Source: Tabrizicola_A sp965284335 (GTDB taxonomy: Bacteria; Pseudomonadota; Alphaproteobacteria; Rhodobacterales; Rhodobacteraceae). Taken from it: a stretch of DNA of 64,000 bases. The notes under the pieces are model-generated. The model was not told the DNA's origin, searched no databases, and worked only from the letters and a program-made list of their open reading frames with translations. Position 1 is the stretch's first letter. Each line of letters opens with the position of its first letter. Location: assembly GCF_965284335.1 (NCBI RefSeq), contig NZ_OZ260076.1; one strand, written 5' to 3'. Position numbers and translations under genes: made by a program. Of this stretch, positions 42,002-50,364 are shown in pieces.

Positions 42002-43762
42002 ATGCGGTTTTTGCGGTTGGTATTGACGGTGGTGACAGTTTTGGCTTTTGCGCCGATGGCGCAGGCCCAAGACACTGTCTGGATCCAGATTGAATCTTAC
42101 CCATCGGCCGACACCGCCCGCGCCAGAGCCGAGGCCTATGCCGCCGAGTTTTCAGATGTGCAGGTGTTTCGGGGCGGATCATGGCATGCCATCGTGCTGG
42201 GCCCCTATGCGGCCGATGCCGCAGCCGCGCGTTTGGGCGAATTGCGCCGCTCGGGTCAGGTGCCGCGTGATGCCTTTGTGACCGACGGGGCCGCCTTTGA
42301 TCTGAGCGATGCCATGGGTGCGCTGGAACCCGCCCCGCTTGAACCCGCACCTCTGGAACCCGCTGCAACCGAAACGGAGACTGAGACGCCCGAGGTTGCA
42401 GCACTCGACACCCCCACCCCCGCCAAGCCGGATGAAACCCTGCGTGAGGCGCGGGCATCGGAACAGGCGCTGTCGCAGGACGAGCGCAAAGCCCTGCAAG
42501 AGGCGCTGAAGTGGTATGGATTTTACACCAGCACCATCGACGGGGCTTTTGGGCCGGGCACCCGTGCCTCGATGACCAGTTGGCAAGAGGCCAATGGCTT
42601 TGAACCCACCGGCGTTTTGACCAGCCTTCAGCGCGCCACTTTGGTGGCGAATTTTGACGCAGATAAGGCCGAGTTTGGCTTTGAAAGCCTGACCGAAACC
42701 GAGTCTGGGATCGAGATCACCCTGCCCCTGTCTTTGGTGGCCTTTGACCATTACGAACCACCTTTCGTGCATTTTAACGAGAAAAATGGCTCTGGCTTGC
42801 GGATTTTGTTGATTTCCGAACCTGGCGGGGCAGAGGCGCTGGCCGGGCTTTATGATATTTTGCAAACCTTGGATGTGGTGCCCGAAAGCGGGGCGCGCAG
42901 CCTGACCGAGCGGTCTTTCACCATTGAGGCCGTGTCGTCCAAGGTGCAAAGTCTGGCCTTTGCCGAAACCCGCGACGGGATGGTCAAGGGCTATCTGGTG
43001 ATCTGGAACCCTGCCGATGCCGAGCGGATGGAACGGATCTTGCCGGTGTTGAAATCGTCGTTCCGCCCTGTGGGGGATAAGGCGCTGGATCCGGGTCTGG
43101 TGCCGATGGAAGAGGCGGCGCGGTCGGGCATGGTGGCGGGCCTTGCCTTGCGCAGCCCGACGCGGGTTGCCTCGGGCGTCTTTGTGGATCAGGCGGGCCA
43201 TGTGGCCACGGCGCTGGCCAATGTGGCAGGCTGTTCCAAGGTAACGATTGGGGCCGACACGGCTGCCAAGCTGCTGGCCGAAGATGCGGCCGCAGGCCTT
43301 GCGCTGCTCGCGCCGGAAACGGCCCTTGCCCCCCGCGCCACGGCAGAGCTGTCGACCTCTACCCTGCGCAGCGGCTCGGATATTTCGGTGGCCGGCTTTT
43401 CCTATGGCGAACGGCTTCCGGCGGCGGTGCTGACCTTTGGCACCTTTGATGCCGCCGAGGGGCTGATGGGCGAGACAGGCCGCGCGCGGCTGGCCGCACC
43501 GGTGATGGCGGGCGACATGGGCGGGCCGGTTCTGGATATGTCCGGCGGCGTGCTGGGCGTTTTGATCCCCGCGCCGGAAGGATCGGCCAAGCAATTGCCC
43601 GAGGGCATGGCGCTGGCCGCCGATGCGGCCAGTTTGGCCGCCTTGGCTGCCGGGGCGGGGTTGACCCTGGCCAGCGCCAGCGGGACCGGCGCGCTCAGCC
43701 CCGATGCCTTGAACGCGGCGGCTTTGGGCATGACGGTTCAGGTGGCCTGCTGGGCCGACTAA
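42002..43762 (+). CDS. Exported SPOR/peptidoglycan-binding protein with inactive trypsin-like domain
   Basis: 586 residues, exported (signal peptide 1-22, ending PMAQA). Residues about 25-95 resemble a SPOR domain (VWIQIESYPS, WHAIVLGPYA). A Glu/Pro/Thr linker covers 105-145 (APLEPAPLEPAATETETE). Residues 156-217 are a peptidoglycan-binding type 1 domain (ALQEALKWYGFYTSTIDGAF). Residues about 375-550 have the outline of a trypsin-like protease, but all three catalytic positions are replaced: Ala406 for His (in HVATALANVAGC), Gly432 for Asp (in AAGLALL) and Met506 for Ser (in GDMGGPV). It is probably a cell-wall scaffold or binding protein. It is divergent from glyQ. Confidence 0.82.
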   Translation: MRFLRLVLTVVTVLAFAPMAQAQDTVWIQIESYPSADTARARAEAYAAEFSDVQVFRGGSWHAIVLGPYAADAAAARLGELRRSGQVPRDAFVTDGAAFDLSDAMGALEPAPLEPAPLEPAATETETETPEVAALDTPTPAKPDETLREARASEQALSQDERKALQEALKWYGFYTSTIDGAFGPGTRASMTSWQEANGFEPTGVLTSLQRATLVANFDADKAEFGFESLTETESGIEITLPLSLVAFDHYEPPFVHFNEKNGSGLRILLISEPGGAEALAGLYDILQTLDVVPESGARSLTERSFTIEAVSSKVQSLAFAETRDGMVKGYLVIWNPADAERMERILPVLKSSFRPVGDKALDPGLVPMEEAARSGMVAGLALRSPTRVASGVFVDQAGHVATALANVAGCSKVTIGADTAAKLLAEDAAAGLALLAPETALAPRATAELSTSTLRSGSDISVAGFSYGERLPAAVLTFGTFDAAEGLMGETGRARLAAPVMAGDMGGPVLDMSGGVLGVLIPAPEGSAKQLPEGMALAADAASLAALAAGAGLTLASASGTGALSPDALNAAALGMTVQVACWAD

Positions 43763-43793
43763 GCCCTGCCCGCCCATCGGCGCTGGCGCGGGT

Positions 43794-45242
43794 TTAATCG
43801 CGCCAGAACCGGGGCAGGAACAGCACGAAAATCGCCATCAGCCCCAACCGCCCCATGATCATGGCCAGGATCAGCACCCATTTCGCCGCATCGGGATAAT
43901 CGGTCAACGTGCCGGTGCGAGAGGCCAAGGGCCCCATGCCATAGCCCACATTGCCGATGGACGTCCAAACACCCCATAGGGCCGACATCGGATCAACCCC
44001 CATCAAGGTCAGCGTCACCGTCATCGCCCCCATCAAAAGCACAAAGCTGGTGATGAACAAGATCAGGCCCGAGATCACATCCTCGCCCACCGTGCGCCCC
44101 TCATAGCGCACCGGCACCACCTTGGAGGGCGAGGCGATTTGGCGGATTTGCGCAATCAGCGCCGAGGCGGCGATTTGCACGCGAAACACGCTGATCCCCG
44201 AAGCCGATGAGCCCGAACAGGCCCCGACAAGGCCGATCAAGAAGGCCACGATCAGCATATATCCGCCCCAGCCTGAAAAGCTGCCCATACCAAACCCGGT
44301 TGAGGACATGATCGACACCAGATTGAACAGCGCCTCGCGGAAGGTCAGCTCAATATCACCGCCCGTGCTGATCAAACGCCACAGCGTCACGGTGCCAACG
44401 GCAAAGCCGATCCATTTCAGATAGGCGCGGATTTGGCTGTCTTGCCACAAGGGCCGGGCTTGGCCGTTCAAAAGCTGGACATAGCGGATATAGGGCAGGC
44501 TGGCGATCACCATGAAAAACGCTGCTGCATATTGGATTGCCGCGCCAAACCGACTGAATGAGGCATCCGAGTTTGAAAAGCCGCCCGTGGCGATCGTCGT
44601 CATGCCATTCACGATGGCCGACAGCTCATCCATACCCAAGGCGAGATAGGTCAGAATGCAGACCACCGTCATCCCGAAATAGACGATCACCAAATGCCGC
44701 GCGATGTCAGTGGCACGCGGCAATGCTTTGCCAAAGGTATCAAATCCCTCGGTCTTGAAATACTGCATACCGCCGACGCGCAGCACTGGCAGAAAGATCA
44801 TCGCGACAAAGGCGATGCCGAGGCCACCAAGCGAATTCAACATGCCACGCCAAAGGTTCATGCCATCGGGCAGGCTCTCAAGTCCGGTGATGACCGTTGA
44901 TCCGGTGGTGGTGATGCCCGAAACTGCCTCGAAATAGGCGTCCAGAAAGCGCAGGTTCGGCGCGCCCAACATGAAGGGGAGGGCCGCAAAAAGCGGCACA
45001 AAGCTCCAGATGGCGGCGGTCATCAGATAGGCTTGGCGCGCGTTCAGCCCCCCGGACAGACCATTGGCCGTGGCCACCGACAGCATCAGACCGACAGCGG
45101 CGGTAATGATCGCGGATTCAAGAAAATCGGCACCGTTTTCCAGCCCGGCGCGCCAGTCGATAAAGGCAGGTGCCAGCATCAAGATGGCCAAGACCACCAA
45201 GATACGCCCCACCACATAAAAGATTGGCCGAAGATCAATCAT
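43794..45242 (-). CDS. trkH: TrkH family potassium uptake protein
   Basis: Inner-membrane potassium channel-like subunit, 482 residues from the ATG at 45242. The fourfold pore-loop pattern with filter glycines is visible: SGITTTGSTV, TTIATGGFSN, SSTGFGMGS and SIGNVGYGMG. Hydrophobic helices fill the rest. It normally works with cytosolic TrkA, which is not in this window. A perfect 14-bp hairpin sits 18 bases upstream of the start. No clear Shine-Dalgarno sequence is visible. The TTG at 45263 is a less likely alternative start. Confidence 0.92.
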   Translation of the reverse strand: MIDLRPIFYVVGRILVVLAILMLAPAFIDWRAGLENGADFLESAIITAAVGLMLSVATANGLSGGLNARQAYLMTAAIWSFVPLFAALPFMLGAPNLRFLDAYFEAVSGITTTGSTVITGLESLPDGMNLWRGMLNSLGGLGIAFVAMIFLPVLRVGGMQYFKTEGFDTFGKALPRATDIARHLVIVYFGMTVVCILTYLALGMDELSAIVNGMTTIATGGFSNSDASFSRFGAAIQYAAAFFMVIASLPYIRYVQLLNGQARPLWQDSQIRAYLKWIGFAVGTVTLWRLISTGGDIELTFREALFNLVSIMSSTGFGMGSFSGWGGYMLIVAFLIGLVGACSGSSASGISVFRVQIAASALIAQIRQIASPSKVVPVRYEGRTVGEDVISGLILFITSFVLLMGAMTVTLTLMGVDPMSALWGVWTSIGNVGYGMGPLASRTGTLTDYPDAAKWVLILAMIMGRLGLMAIFVLFLPRFWRD

Positions 45243-45260
45243 GGGGCCAAGGCATATGGC

Positions 45261-45294
45261 CAAATGGCCGCCCCGTCAAAGGGGCGGCCATTTG
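45261..45294 (-). terminator. Perfect 14-bp hairpin between folE2 and trkH
   Basis: CAAATGGCCGCCCC/GGGGCGGCCATTTG (45261-45274 with 45281-45294, loop GTCAAA). It lies 62 bases after the folE2 stop and 18 before the trkH ATG on the minus strand. It lacks a proper T-run, so attenuation or a trkH leader role is as likely as termination. Confidence 0.6.
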
Positions 45295-45356
45295 AAAGAC
45301 CCTGGAGGGGAAAGATCTAAAGGCAGCGCCATGCGCAGGCCGCACGCGCCGCAGCC

Positions 45357-46445
45357 TTAACCAACGTGATAGAGGCTGGCGAAAAGCCGCGGGTCCAGCG
45401 AGGTGGCGGCAAAGGTCGGCCCCTCGGTCAGAACCGACACTGCGTCATGGCTGTGCAAAGATTCCTGATGGCTGGCCACAATGCGGAAATCGCCGATCCG
45501 GTTGTCTTTCAGCAGCGCATCGCAAAAAGACCGCGCCGCATCTTCGACAAAGATCGGGTTGGCGGCGTTCAATTCGGCAAAGGCCTGCTCATCCTCGCGC
45601 TTAACCATCACCTGCGTCTCGGTTGGCACCGCCGCGCGGGCCAATTCGATCAGGTCTTCGAACCACAGGCATTTCGCACCCACAAGCTCGACCGAGATCC
45701 GCGCGACCGAGCGTTGCGAATGCGGCGTGGCCAATTGGCCGCGGGTCTGGCGGGCGTGTTCAGACAGCTCCAAGGAACAGGGGCAGGTCGAGGAATAGAC
45801 GAAATCGAGATGCATCAGATGCTTGCGCACCCCCGCCACATCCACCAATTCCAGCGCGATGTCATAATACTGCCAGCCCGACAGGCCCGAGCGCAGGCTG
45901 TCCACCTTGACCGGGAAGGAGAACCGCATCTGGATGCGGGCATCGAACGACTCCAGATCGCGTTTGTAGTCGTTCAGCGCGTGTTCGATGACGCCAAAGG
46001 AAAAATCCTTTTCCGAATGGGCATAGAAGGACCGCATGATGCGGCTCATGTTGATGCCCTTTTTCTCGGCCTCGAGGCTGACGGTGCCGGTGACCGAAGT
46101 TTCCAGCGTCACCGCCTCGCCTGACCGGGTTTTGAACCGGATCGGCAGGCGAAAGTTGGAAATGCCGACATGCTGGATGGTCTGCTTGGCGCCCCGGATC
46201 AGGCTGGCGGGGCCATTTTGCAGATCGGGTAGGCTGTCTTTATAGGCCGCATCGGCCCGAAAGCCGGCCGGATATTCGCGCGACAACAAAGGATAGCCCT
46301 GCCCCACCAAGGCACCGGCCTGCGGATCAAGCCCGACAATCTCGGCCTCAGATGCGCGCGCCGCCCAAAGCCGCAGCGTGGCCAAGGCGGCCTCGGCCTC
46401 GGCGCGGCCGGGTTGTGTGTCGCTGGCTGACAGGTGCTTGTTCAT
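45357..46445 (-). CDS. folE2: GTP cyclohydrolase I, type IB (FolE2)
   Basis: Converts GTP to dihydroneopterin triphosphate, the entry step to folate; FolE2 can use metals other than zinc. The ATG at 46445 with AAGGA upstream gives 362 residues. Family signatures are VGISNFRLPIRFK, EKKGINMSRIMRSFYAHSEK, STCPCSLELSEHARQTRG (metal-site Cys) and HSQRSVARISVEL. With folB and folP it supplies the folate pathway. The 202-base upstream region contains a small GGCAG/CTGCC hairpin at 46465-46478 but no recognised Zur box or riboswitch. Confidence 0.94.
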   Translation of the reverse strand: MNKHLSASDTQPGRAEAEAALATLRLWAARASEAEIVGLDPQAGALVGQGYPLLSREYPAGFRADAAYKDSLPDLQNGPASLIRGAKQTIQHVGISNFRLPIRFKTRSGEAVTLETSVTGTVSLEAEKKGINMSRIMRSFYAHSEKDFSFGVIEHALNDYKRDLESFDARIQMRFSFPVKVDSLRSGLSGWQYYDIALELVDVAGVRKHLMHLDFVYSSTCPCSLELSEHARQTRGQLATPHSQRSVARISVELVGAKCLWFEDLIELARAAVPTETQVMVKREDEQAFAELNAANPIFVEDAARSFCDALLKDNRIGDFRIVASHQESLHSHDAVSVLTEGPTFAATSLDPRLFASLYHVG

Positions 46446-46647
46446 GGGTCGTCCTTTCGGTTCGGGCAGAGGCCTGCCGTCAATGTCATCAGGAATACGC
46501 GGCAACGGGCCGTGCAGATCACCTTGGCGCGATTATTCCTTACGCCAAGTCGCCAATCTAATCAGCCAAGACGGCTTTGAACAGCGGTGGAATGGACAGC
46601 TTTGGTCACATTTGCGACACGCGGGTGCGGGCCCTTGGCAGACCGCC

Positions 46648-47829
46648 TTAGACCTTGTCCAGCGCCTGTTTGAGGTCCGCAATCAGATCATCGGCATCCT
46701 CTAACCCCACCGACAGGCGGATCAGGCCCGGCGTGATGCCCAGCTTTTCTTTCATCTCGGGCGCAAGGCGTTGATGGGTGGTGGTGGCCGGATGGGTGGC
46801 GATGGTTTTGGCATCACCCAGATTGTTCGAAATCGTGGCGATTTGCAGCGCGTTCATAAAGCGAAACGCCGCCTCTTTGCCCCCCCGAATGTCAAAGGCC
46901 ACCAGCGTGCCGCCCGATCCCATCTGATCCATGGCCAGCGCGTGCTGGGGGTGGCTGGCCAGACCCGGAAAAATCACCCGCGACAGGCGTGCATCGCCCT
47001 CCAGCGCTTGTGCCACCTTCAAGGCGCTGTCGGCCATCGCCCGGCAGCGCAGGTCCAGCGTCGCCATGCCGTTCAGATGCAGCCAAGCGGTAAAGGGGCT
47101 CATCGATCCGCCGGTGTGCTTCATATAGGTTTCCACCGTCTTGCGGATGAAGTCCTCGCTCCCGCAGATCACACCACCCAAGGCGCGGCCCTGCCCGTCA
47201 ATATGTTTGGTGGTGGAATAGACCACCACATCGGCCCCCTGATCGACGGCGCGCGAAAAGATCGGCGTGGCAAAGACATTGTCCACGATCACAATCGCAC
47301 CGACCGCATGGGCAATCTCGCTGACGCCGCGGATGTCCACCAATTCGAGCGTCGGGTTCGACATGGATTCGAAAAACACCGCCTTGGTGGCCGGGGTCAC
47401 CGCCGCGCGCCAATGGTCGAGATCAGCCCCATCCACAAAGGTGACCTGCACGCCATAACGCGTCAGCACTTCCTCTAGGATATAAAGGCACGAGCCAAAA
47501 AGCGCGCGGCTTGACACCACATGATCGCCAGCCCGCAGCATCGAGGTCAGCGCCCCATTGACCGCCGCCATGCCAGAGGCGCAAGCAAAGGCCGCTTCGG
47601 TGCCTTCAAGTGCGGCAATCCGGTCTTCGAACATCCGCACCGTGGGATTGCCATAACGGGCATAGATGAACTCATCCTCACCCACTTTGATAAAGCGCTG
47701 CTCGGCGGCTTCGGCGGTGGGATAGGCAAAGCCTTGGGTCAGGAAAATCGCCTCGGCCATTTCGCCATATTGGCTGCGGCGGATGCCATCATGCACCAGC
47801 TTGGTGCGCGTCTTCCAATCGTTCGTCAT
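46648..47829 (-). CDS. metZ: O-succinylhomoserine sulfhydrylase
   Basis: PLP enzyme that makes homocysteine from O-succinylhomoserine and sulfide, 393 residues from the ATG at 47829 (AAAGG upstream), the family start MTNDWKTRTKLVHDGIRRSQYGE shortened here to its first part MTNDWKTRTK. Motifs include YARYGNPTVRMFE, CASGMAAVNGAL, NPTLELVDI and the PLP lysine in STTKHIDGQG. A second in-frame ATG at 47901, with AGGG upstream, adds 24 residues and lies at the edge of a SAM-II-type riboswitch, so the true start is uncertain. Repression by S-adenosylmethionine is expected. Confidence 0.92.
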   Translation of the reverse strand: MTNDWKTRTKLVHDGIRRSQYGEMAEAIFLTQGFAYPTAEAAEQRFIKVGEDEFIYARYGNPTVRMFEDRIAALEGTEAAFACASGMAAVNGALTSMLRAGDHVVSSRALFGSCLYILEEVLTRYGVQVTFVDGADLDHWRAAVTPATKAVFFESMSNPTLELVDIRGVSEIAHAVGAIVIVDNVFATPIFSRAVDQGADVVVYSTTKHIDGQGRALGGVICGSEDFIRKTVETYMKHTGGSMSPFTAWLHLNGMATLDLRCRAMADSALKVAQALEGDARLSRVIFPGLASHPQHALAMDQMGSGGTLVAFDIRGGKEAAFRFMNALQIATISNNLGDAKTIATHPATTTHQRLAPEMKEKLGITPGLIRLSVGLEDADDLIADLKQALDKV

Positions 47830-47907
47830 GCCCCAACCTTTCGCAGCCTGGCCCCGGCAAAAGTAAACCCCGAAACCATGGGGTCCGGGGTGCGGTGGCA
47901 TCCGTTT

Positions 47908-47965
47908 CCCTTTTAGCGGTGTGTTTAACGTGGCCCGCAATCTGGTTTCAAAGCGCCACGAGGCC
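47908..47965 (-). promoter_or_regulatory. SAM-II-type riboswitch upstream of metZ
   Basis: The minus strand shows CGTGGC (47955-47960) pairing with GCCACG (47929-47934). Between and after these stand the conserved SAM-II elements TTTGA, TTGC, CCACGTTAAA and CGCTAAAAGGG. The last element overlaps a ribosome-binding site AGGG, as in SAM-II pseudoknots. The gene downstream, metZ, is a classic target. A promoter ends a few bases upstream. Confidence 0.8.
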
Positions 47966-47966
47966 G

Positions 47967-47995
47967 TGGATAGGCGGCTTGTGACAAAAGGTCAA
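47967..47995 (-). promoter_or_regulatory. Promoter of the metZ riboswitch transcript
   Basis: TTGACC (47990-47995), a 17-base spacer and TATCCA (47967-47972) on the minus strand place transcription start near 47960, exactly where the riboswitch begins. Confidence 0.5.
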
Positions 47996-48026
47996 CGGGG
48001 GGAAATCGGCGGCACCATAGGGGATG

Positions 48027-48044
48027 GGCTGGGGTATCCCAGCC
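48027..48044 (-). terminator. Hairpin after the betaine-type operon
   Basis: Perfect 7-bp stem GGCTGGG/CCCAGCC (loop GTAT), 53 bases beyond the stop of the last operon gene. There is no T-run. Confidence 0.35.
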
Positions 48045-48097
48045 ACGTCCATCACAGCCCCGAACCATGGCCCGAACAAAGGCCCGCAGCAAAGGCG

Positions 48098-48697
48098 CTA
48101 ATCATTGTCGGATGTCGCAGACCCCGCATCCTGACGCGAGGTTTCCGAGGGCGGCACCGTGGTGCGCAAGGCCAGCCCCTCAAGGCATTCGATGACCGAT
48201 GCACTGACTTCAGGCCGCGTCAACTGTGCCGCCGCCGCAGGCTGCACCGCCCAATCCAGACAGCGCCCACCCCAAGCCGGGCCAAAGCTTGGCAGACCAT
48301 CTTGGCCCACCATCGCCACCCGACCGCCGGGGCTGATGACCTCCATCGGGCCGTGAAACGCGGCCAAGCGGTGCAAGAAGGGCAGCACAAACCCCGGTGC
48401 GGGCAGGTCTTGTGGCAAGGCTTTGGGCCAATCCGGGCTTGCGCCAGTGGTCATCTGATGAACCGCCATCTGATCGACCAAGGCCACCCCGAACGACACA
48501 GGATCGGCCCCGCCTTGGGTGGCAGCGGCCAACCACAGCGTGGCCCAATCGGCGGCGGGCAAAGAGTGCCGCGCCAACCATTCGGCGGCCCAGCCCGCCT
48601 CTTCTGCCAGACCCCATTCAAGCCCGGCCCCCCGCGCCGCCTTGGTCACAAGGCTGCGCAGTTCGGAATGGGACAAAATCACGGTCTGAAAGGTCAT
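48098..48697 (-). CDS. DUF3726-like protein, function unknown
   Basis: A 199-residue cytosolic protein. The N-terminal half looks like the start of an NAD-dependent dehydrogenase or a helical cap (LRSLVTKAARGAGLEWGLAEEAGWAAEWLARHSLP). The second half contains GGRVAMVGQDGLPSFG and ECLEGLALRTTVPPSE. I associate this pattern with DUF3726, from memory. It overlaps the upstream 556-residue gene by four bases and is the last gene of the betaine-type operon. No catalytic motif is evident. Confidence 0.7.
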   Translation of the reverse strand: MTFQTVILSHSELRSLVTKAARGAGLEWGLAEEAGWAAEWLARHSLPAADWATLWLAAATQGGADPVSFGVALVDQMAVHQMTTGASPDWPKALPQDLPAPGFVLPFLHRLAAFHGPMEVISPGGRVAMVGQDGLPSFGPAWGGRCLDWAVQPAAAAQLTRPEVSASVIECLEGLALRTTVPPSETSRQDAGSATSDND

Positions 48698-50364
48698 TGC
48701 GCCAACTCATCGGGAAAGGGCTGGCCTTGGAACAGGCTGATGCGCACCCAGCGGTCAGATCTTGGGTCAAAGCGCGTGGCGCCAAAGAAAGCCAGCTTGC
48801 AGCGCAGGATGTCGATCGGCAGCATCTGGGCGTGCAAAAGATTGTCGCGGATCTCGGCATAGGGCAGATCGGCCAACATCAAGACCCGGCGCAGGGTATG
48901 GCGGTGTTCGGGATGCTTCAGCGCAAAGGCGGCAAGAGGGCCGGGTTCGGACCATCTGTCCAAAGCGGCCATCAACTCGGCCACAGCCCGCGCGATGCCC
49001 AGCGGTTGTTCGCGTTCATGGCCGGCCTCGTCATGGCGGTTGCCCAGACGCGGCTCAAGCTTTTCTTCCGAGACATACCAAAACCGCGCCGATTGGTCGG
49101 GATCGTCAAAGTCGATGCCCCGCACCCAAGCATAATCGCGCGCCAAAATCGTCCGCAGCGCCGCGATGGACGAACGGCCATCAATCTCAAAGCCCGATGT
49201 TTCATCGGCGTCCAGACCATCGGCCAGATCATCAACCACCGCGCCATGGGGTTCAAGCATCAAGGACAAAAGACATTCCTGCCCCTCTTCGCTCAGCTGC
49301 GCCTGCCCCCAATCCCACAGGCTATTCCAAGGTTGCGGCGCGGCATGGGCCCAATCTTGGGCGACATGGCGCTGCAAAAGATCCAGATCGGCGCGCAACT
49401 GCGCCAGTTTTTGGATCTGGGCAGGATGATCGCTGTGCCAAACTTGGGCATTGTCTTGGGCGCCCTTCAGCGCCTCGATGAACAGAGGCAGCGTTTCAGG
49501 CATCAAGCCGGGCAGCGCGCGCACGCGCGCAAGCGCGGTCTCGCGCACCTGCATCCAGTTGTTCAAAAGACGCGGGTGGCGCACCAAAAAGGGCGCCATT
49601 CCCAGCCCCGTTGAATTTCCAACCCCCAAGCGCCGCCGCAGATCGCGATCCAGCGACACCGCCCGCGCCCCACCTTTGACGCGCGCCATATGTTCGGCAA
49701 TATCCACGGTAAAGGCGCGGGTCAGCCAGACCGACAGCATCTCTGCCTGAAACGGTACCTTCAATTCAGGGCGCTGGCCCAGTTCATCCCGATCTGCCGC
49801 CCCGAATTTGCCCGACCCATAAACGGCGGTGGTCCGCATCAGATAGCCCACGGCGTCAATCTCGCCGATATCGGGCTGACGCCCTTCGGCCAGCCGATCC
49901 ACCACATGCGAGAACAGACGCACCGACCGATTGGCACGGCTGAGCGACAGTTCTTTGGCGGTGATCCGTCCTGCCTCTTGCAGCGGCACATTGGCGGCCA
50001 GACGGTCAAGATCGGCTGCATCCGGCTCGCCATCCACCAGCGCAAAGGTGGCATCCCATGCCGTGGCGATCACCCGATCTGAGCGCATCTCATCGGGCAG
50101 ATCATGGGCAAAGGCGACAAGGCAATAGGTGCGCAAAGGCCCTTTTGCGCGGTAAACCGCCCGGCCAACGCCGCGGTCATCCACCTGCCACAGGGGGCGG
50201 TCAAACTGCCAGCCCTCAGCTTGCAGGCGGCGCAACAAAACCCGCAAGAACGACAGCCGCATCGGATGCGCCGATCCCATGCGCGACAGGCGCATCACGC
50301 TGTTCGGATCGCGCAGCGCCACTGCCGGGGCCGCCATTGCCATGCGCAGGTCTGTTGCTGTCAT
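48694..50364 (-). CDS. Conserved-looking 556-residue protein of unknown function in the betaine-type operon
   Basis: A soluble protein of 556 residues with no recognised fold and no signal peptide or membrane segment. It is rich in Arg, Asp and Leu. Distinct stretches are MRLSRMGSAHPMRLSFLRVLLRRL (residues about 24-47), YGSGKFGAADRDELGQRPELKVPFQAEMLSVWL (about 183-215), LGVGNSTGLGMAPFLVRHPRLLNNWM (about 248-273), FWYVSEEKLEPRLGNRHDEAGHE (about 437-459) and FFGATRFDPRSDRWVRISLFQGQPFPDE. The Gly-rich GVGNSTGLGMAPF could bind a ligand. It overlaps its neighbours by four bases on both sides, so it is firmly part of the operon. Confidence 0.75.
   Translation of the reverse strand: MTATDLRMAMAAPAVALRDPNSVMRLSRMGSAHPMRLSFLRVLLRRLQAEGWQFDRPLWQVDDRGVGRAVYRAKGPLRTYCLVAFAHDLPDEMRSDRVIATAWDATFALVDGEPDAADLDRLAANVPLQEAGRITAKELSLSRANRSVRLFSHVVDRLAEGRQPDIGEIDAVGYLMRTTAVYGSGKFGAADRDELGQRPELKVPFQAEMLSVWLTRAFTVDIAEHMARVKGGARAVSLDRDLRRRLGVGNSTGLGMAPFLVRHPRLLNNWMQVRETALARVRALPGLMPETLPLFIEALKGAQDNAQVWHSDHPAQIQKLAQLRADLDLLQRHVAQDWAHAAPQPWNSLWDWGQAQLSEEGQECLLSLMLEPHGAVVDDLADGLDADETSGFEIDGRSSIAALRTILARDYAWVRGIDFDDPDQSARFWYVSEEKLEPRLGNRHDEAGHEREQPLGIARAVAELMAALDRWSEPGPLAAFALKHPEHRHTLRRVLMLADLPYAEIRDNLLHAQMLPIDILRCKLAFFGATRFDPRSDRWVRISLFQGQPFPDELAQ

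Noticed and set aside
46446..46647. THF or Zur-type control element upstream of folE2
   Set aside because: Only a 5-bp hairpin is visible and no consensus could be aligned.
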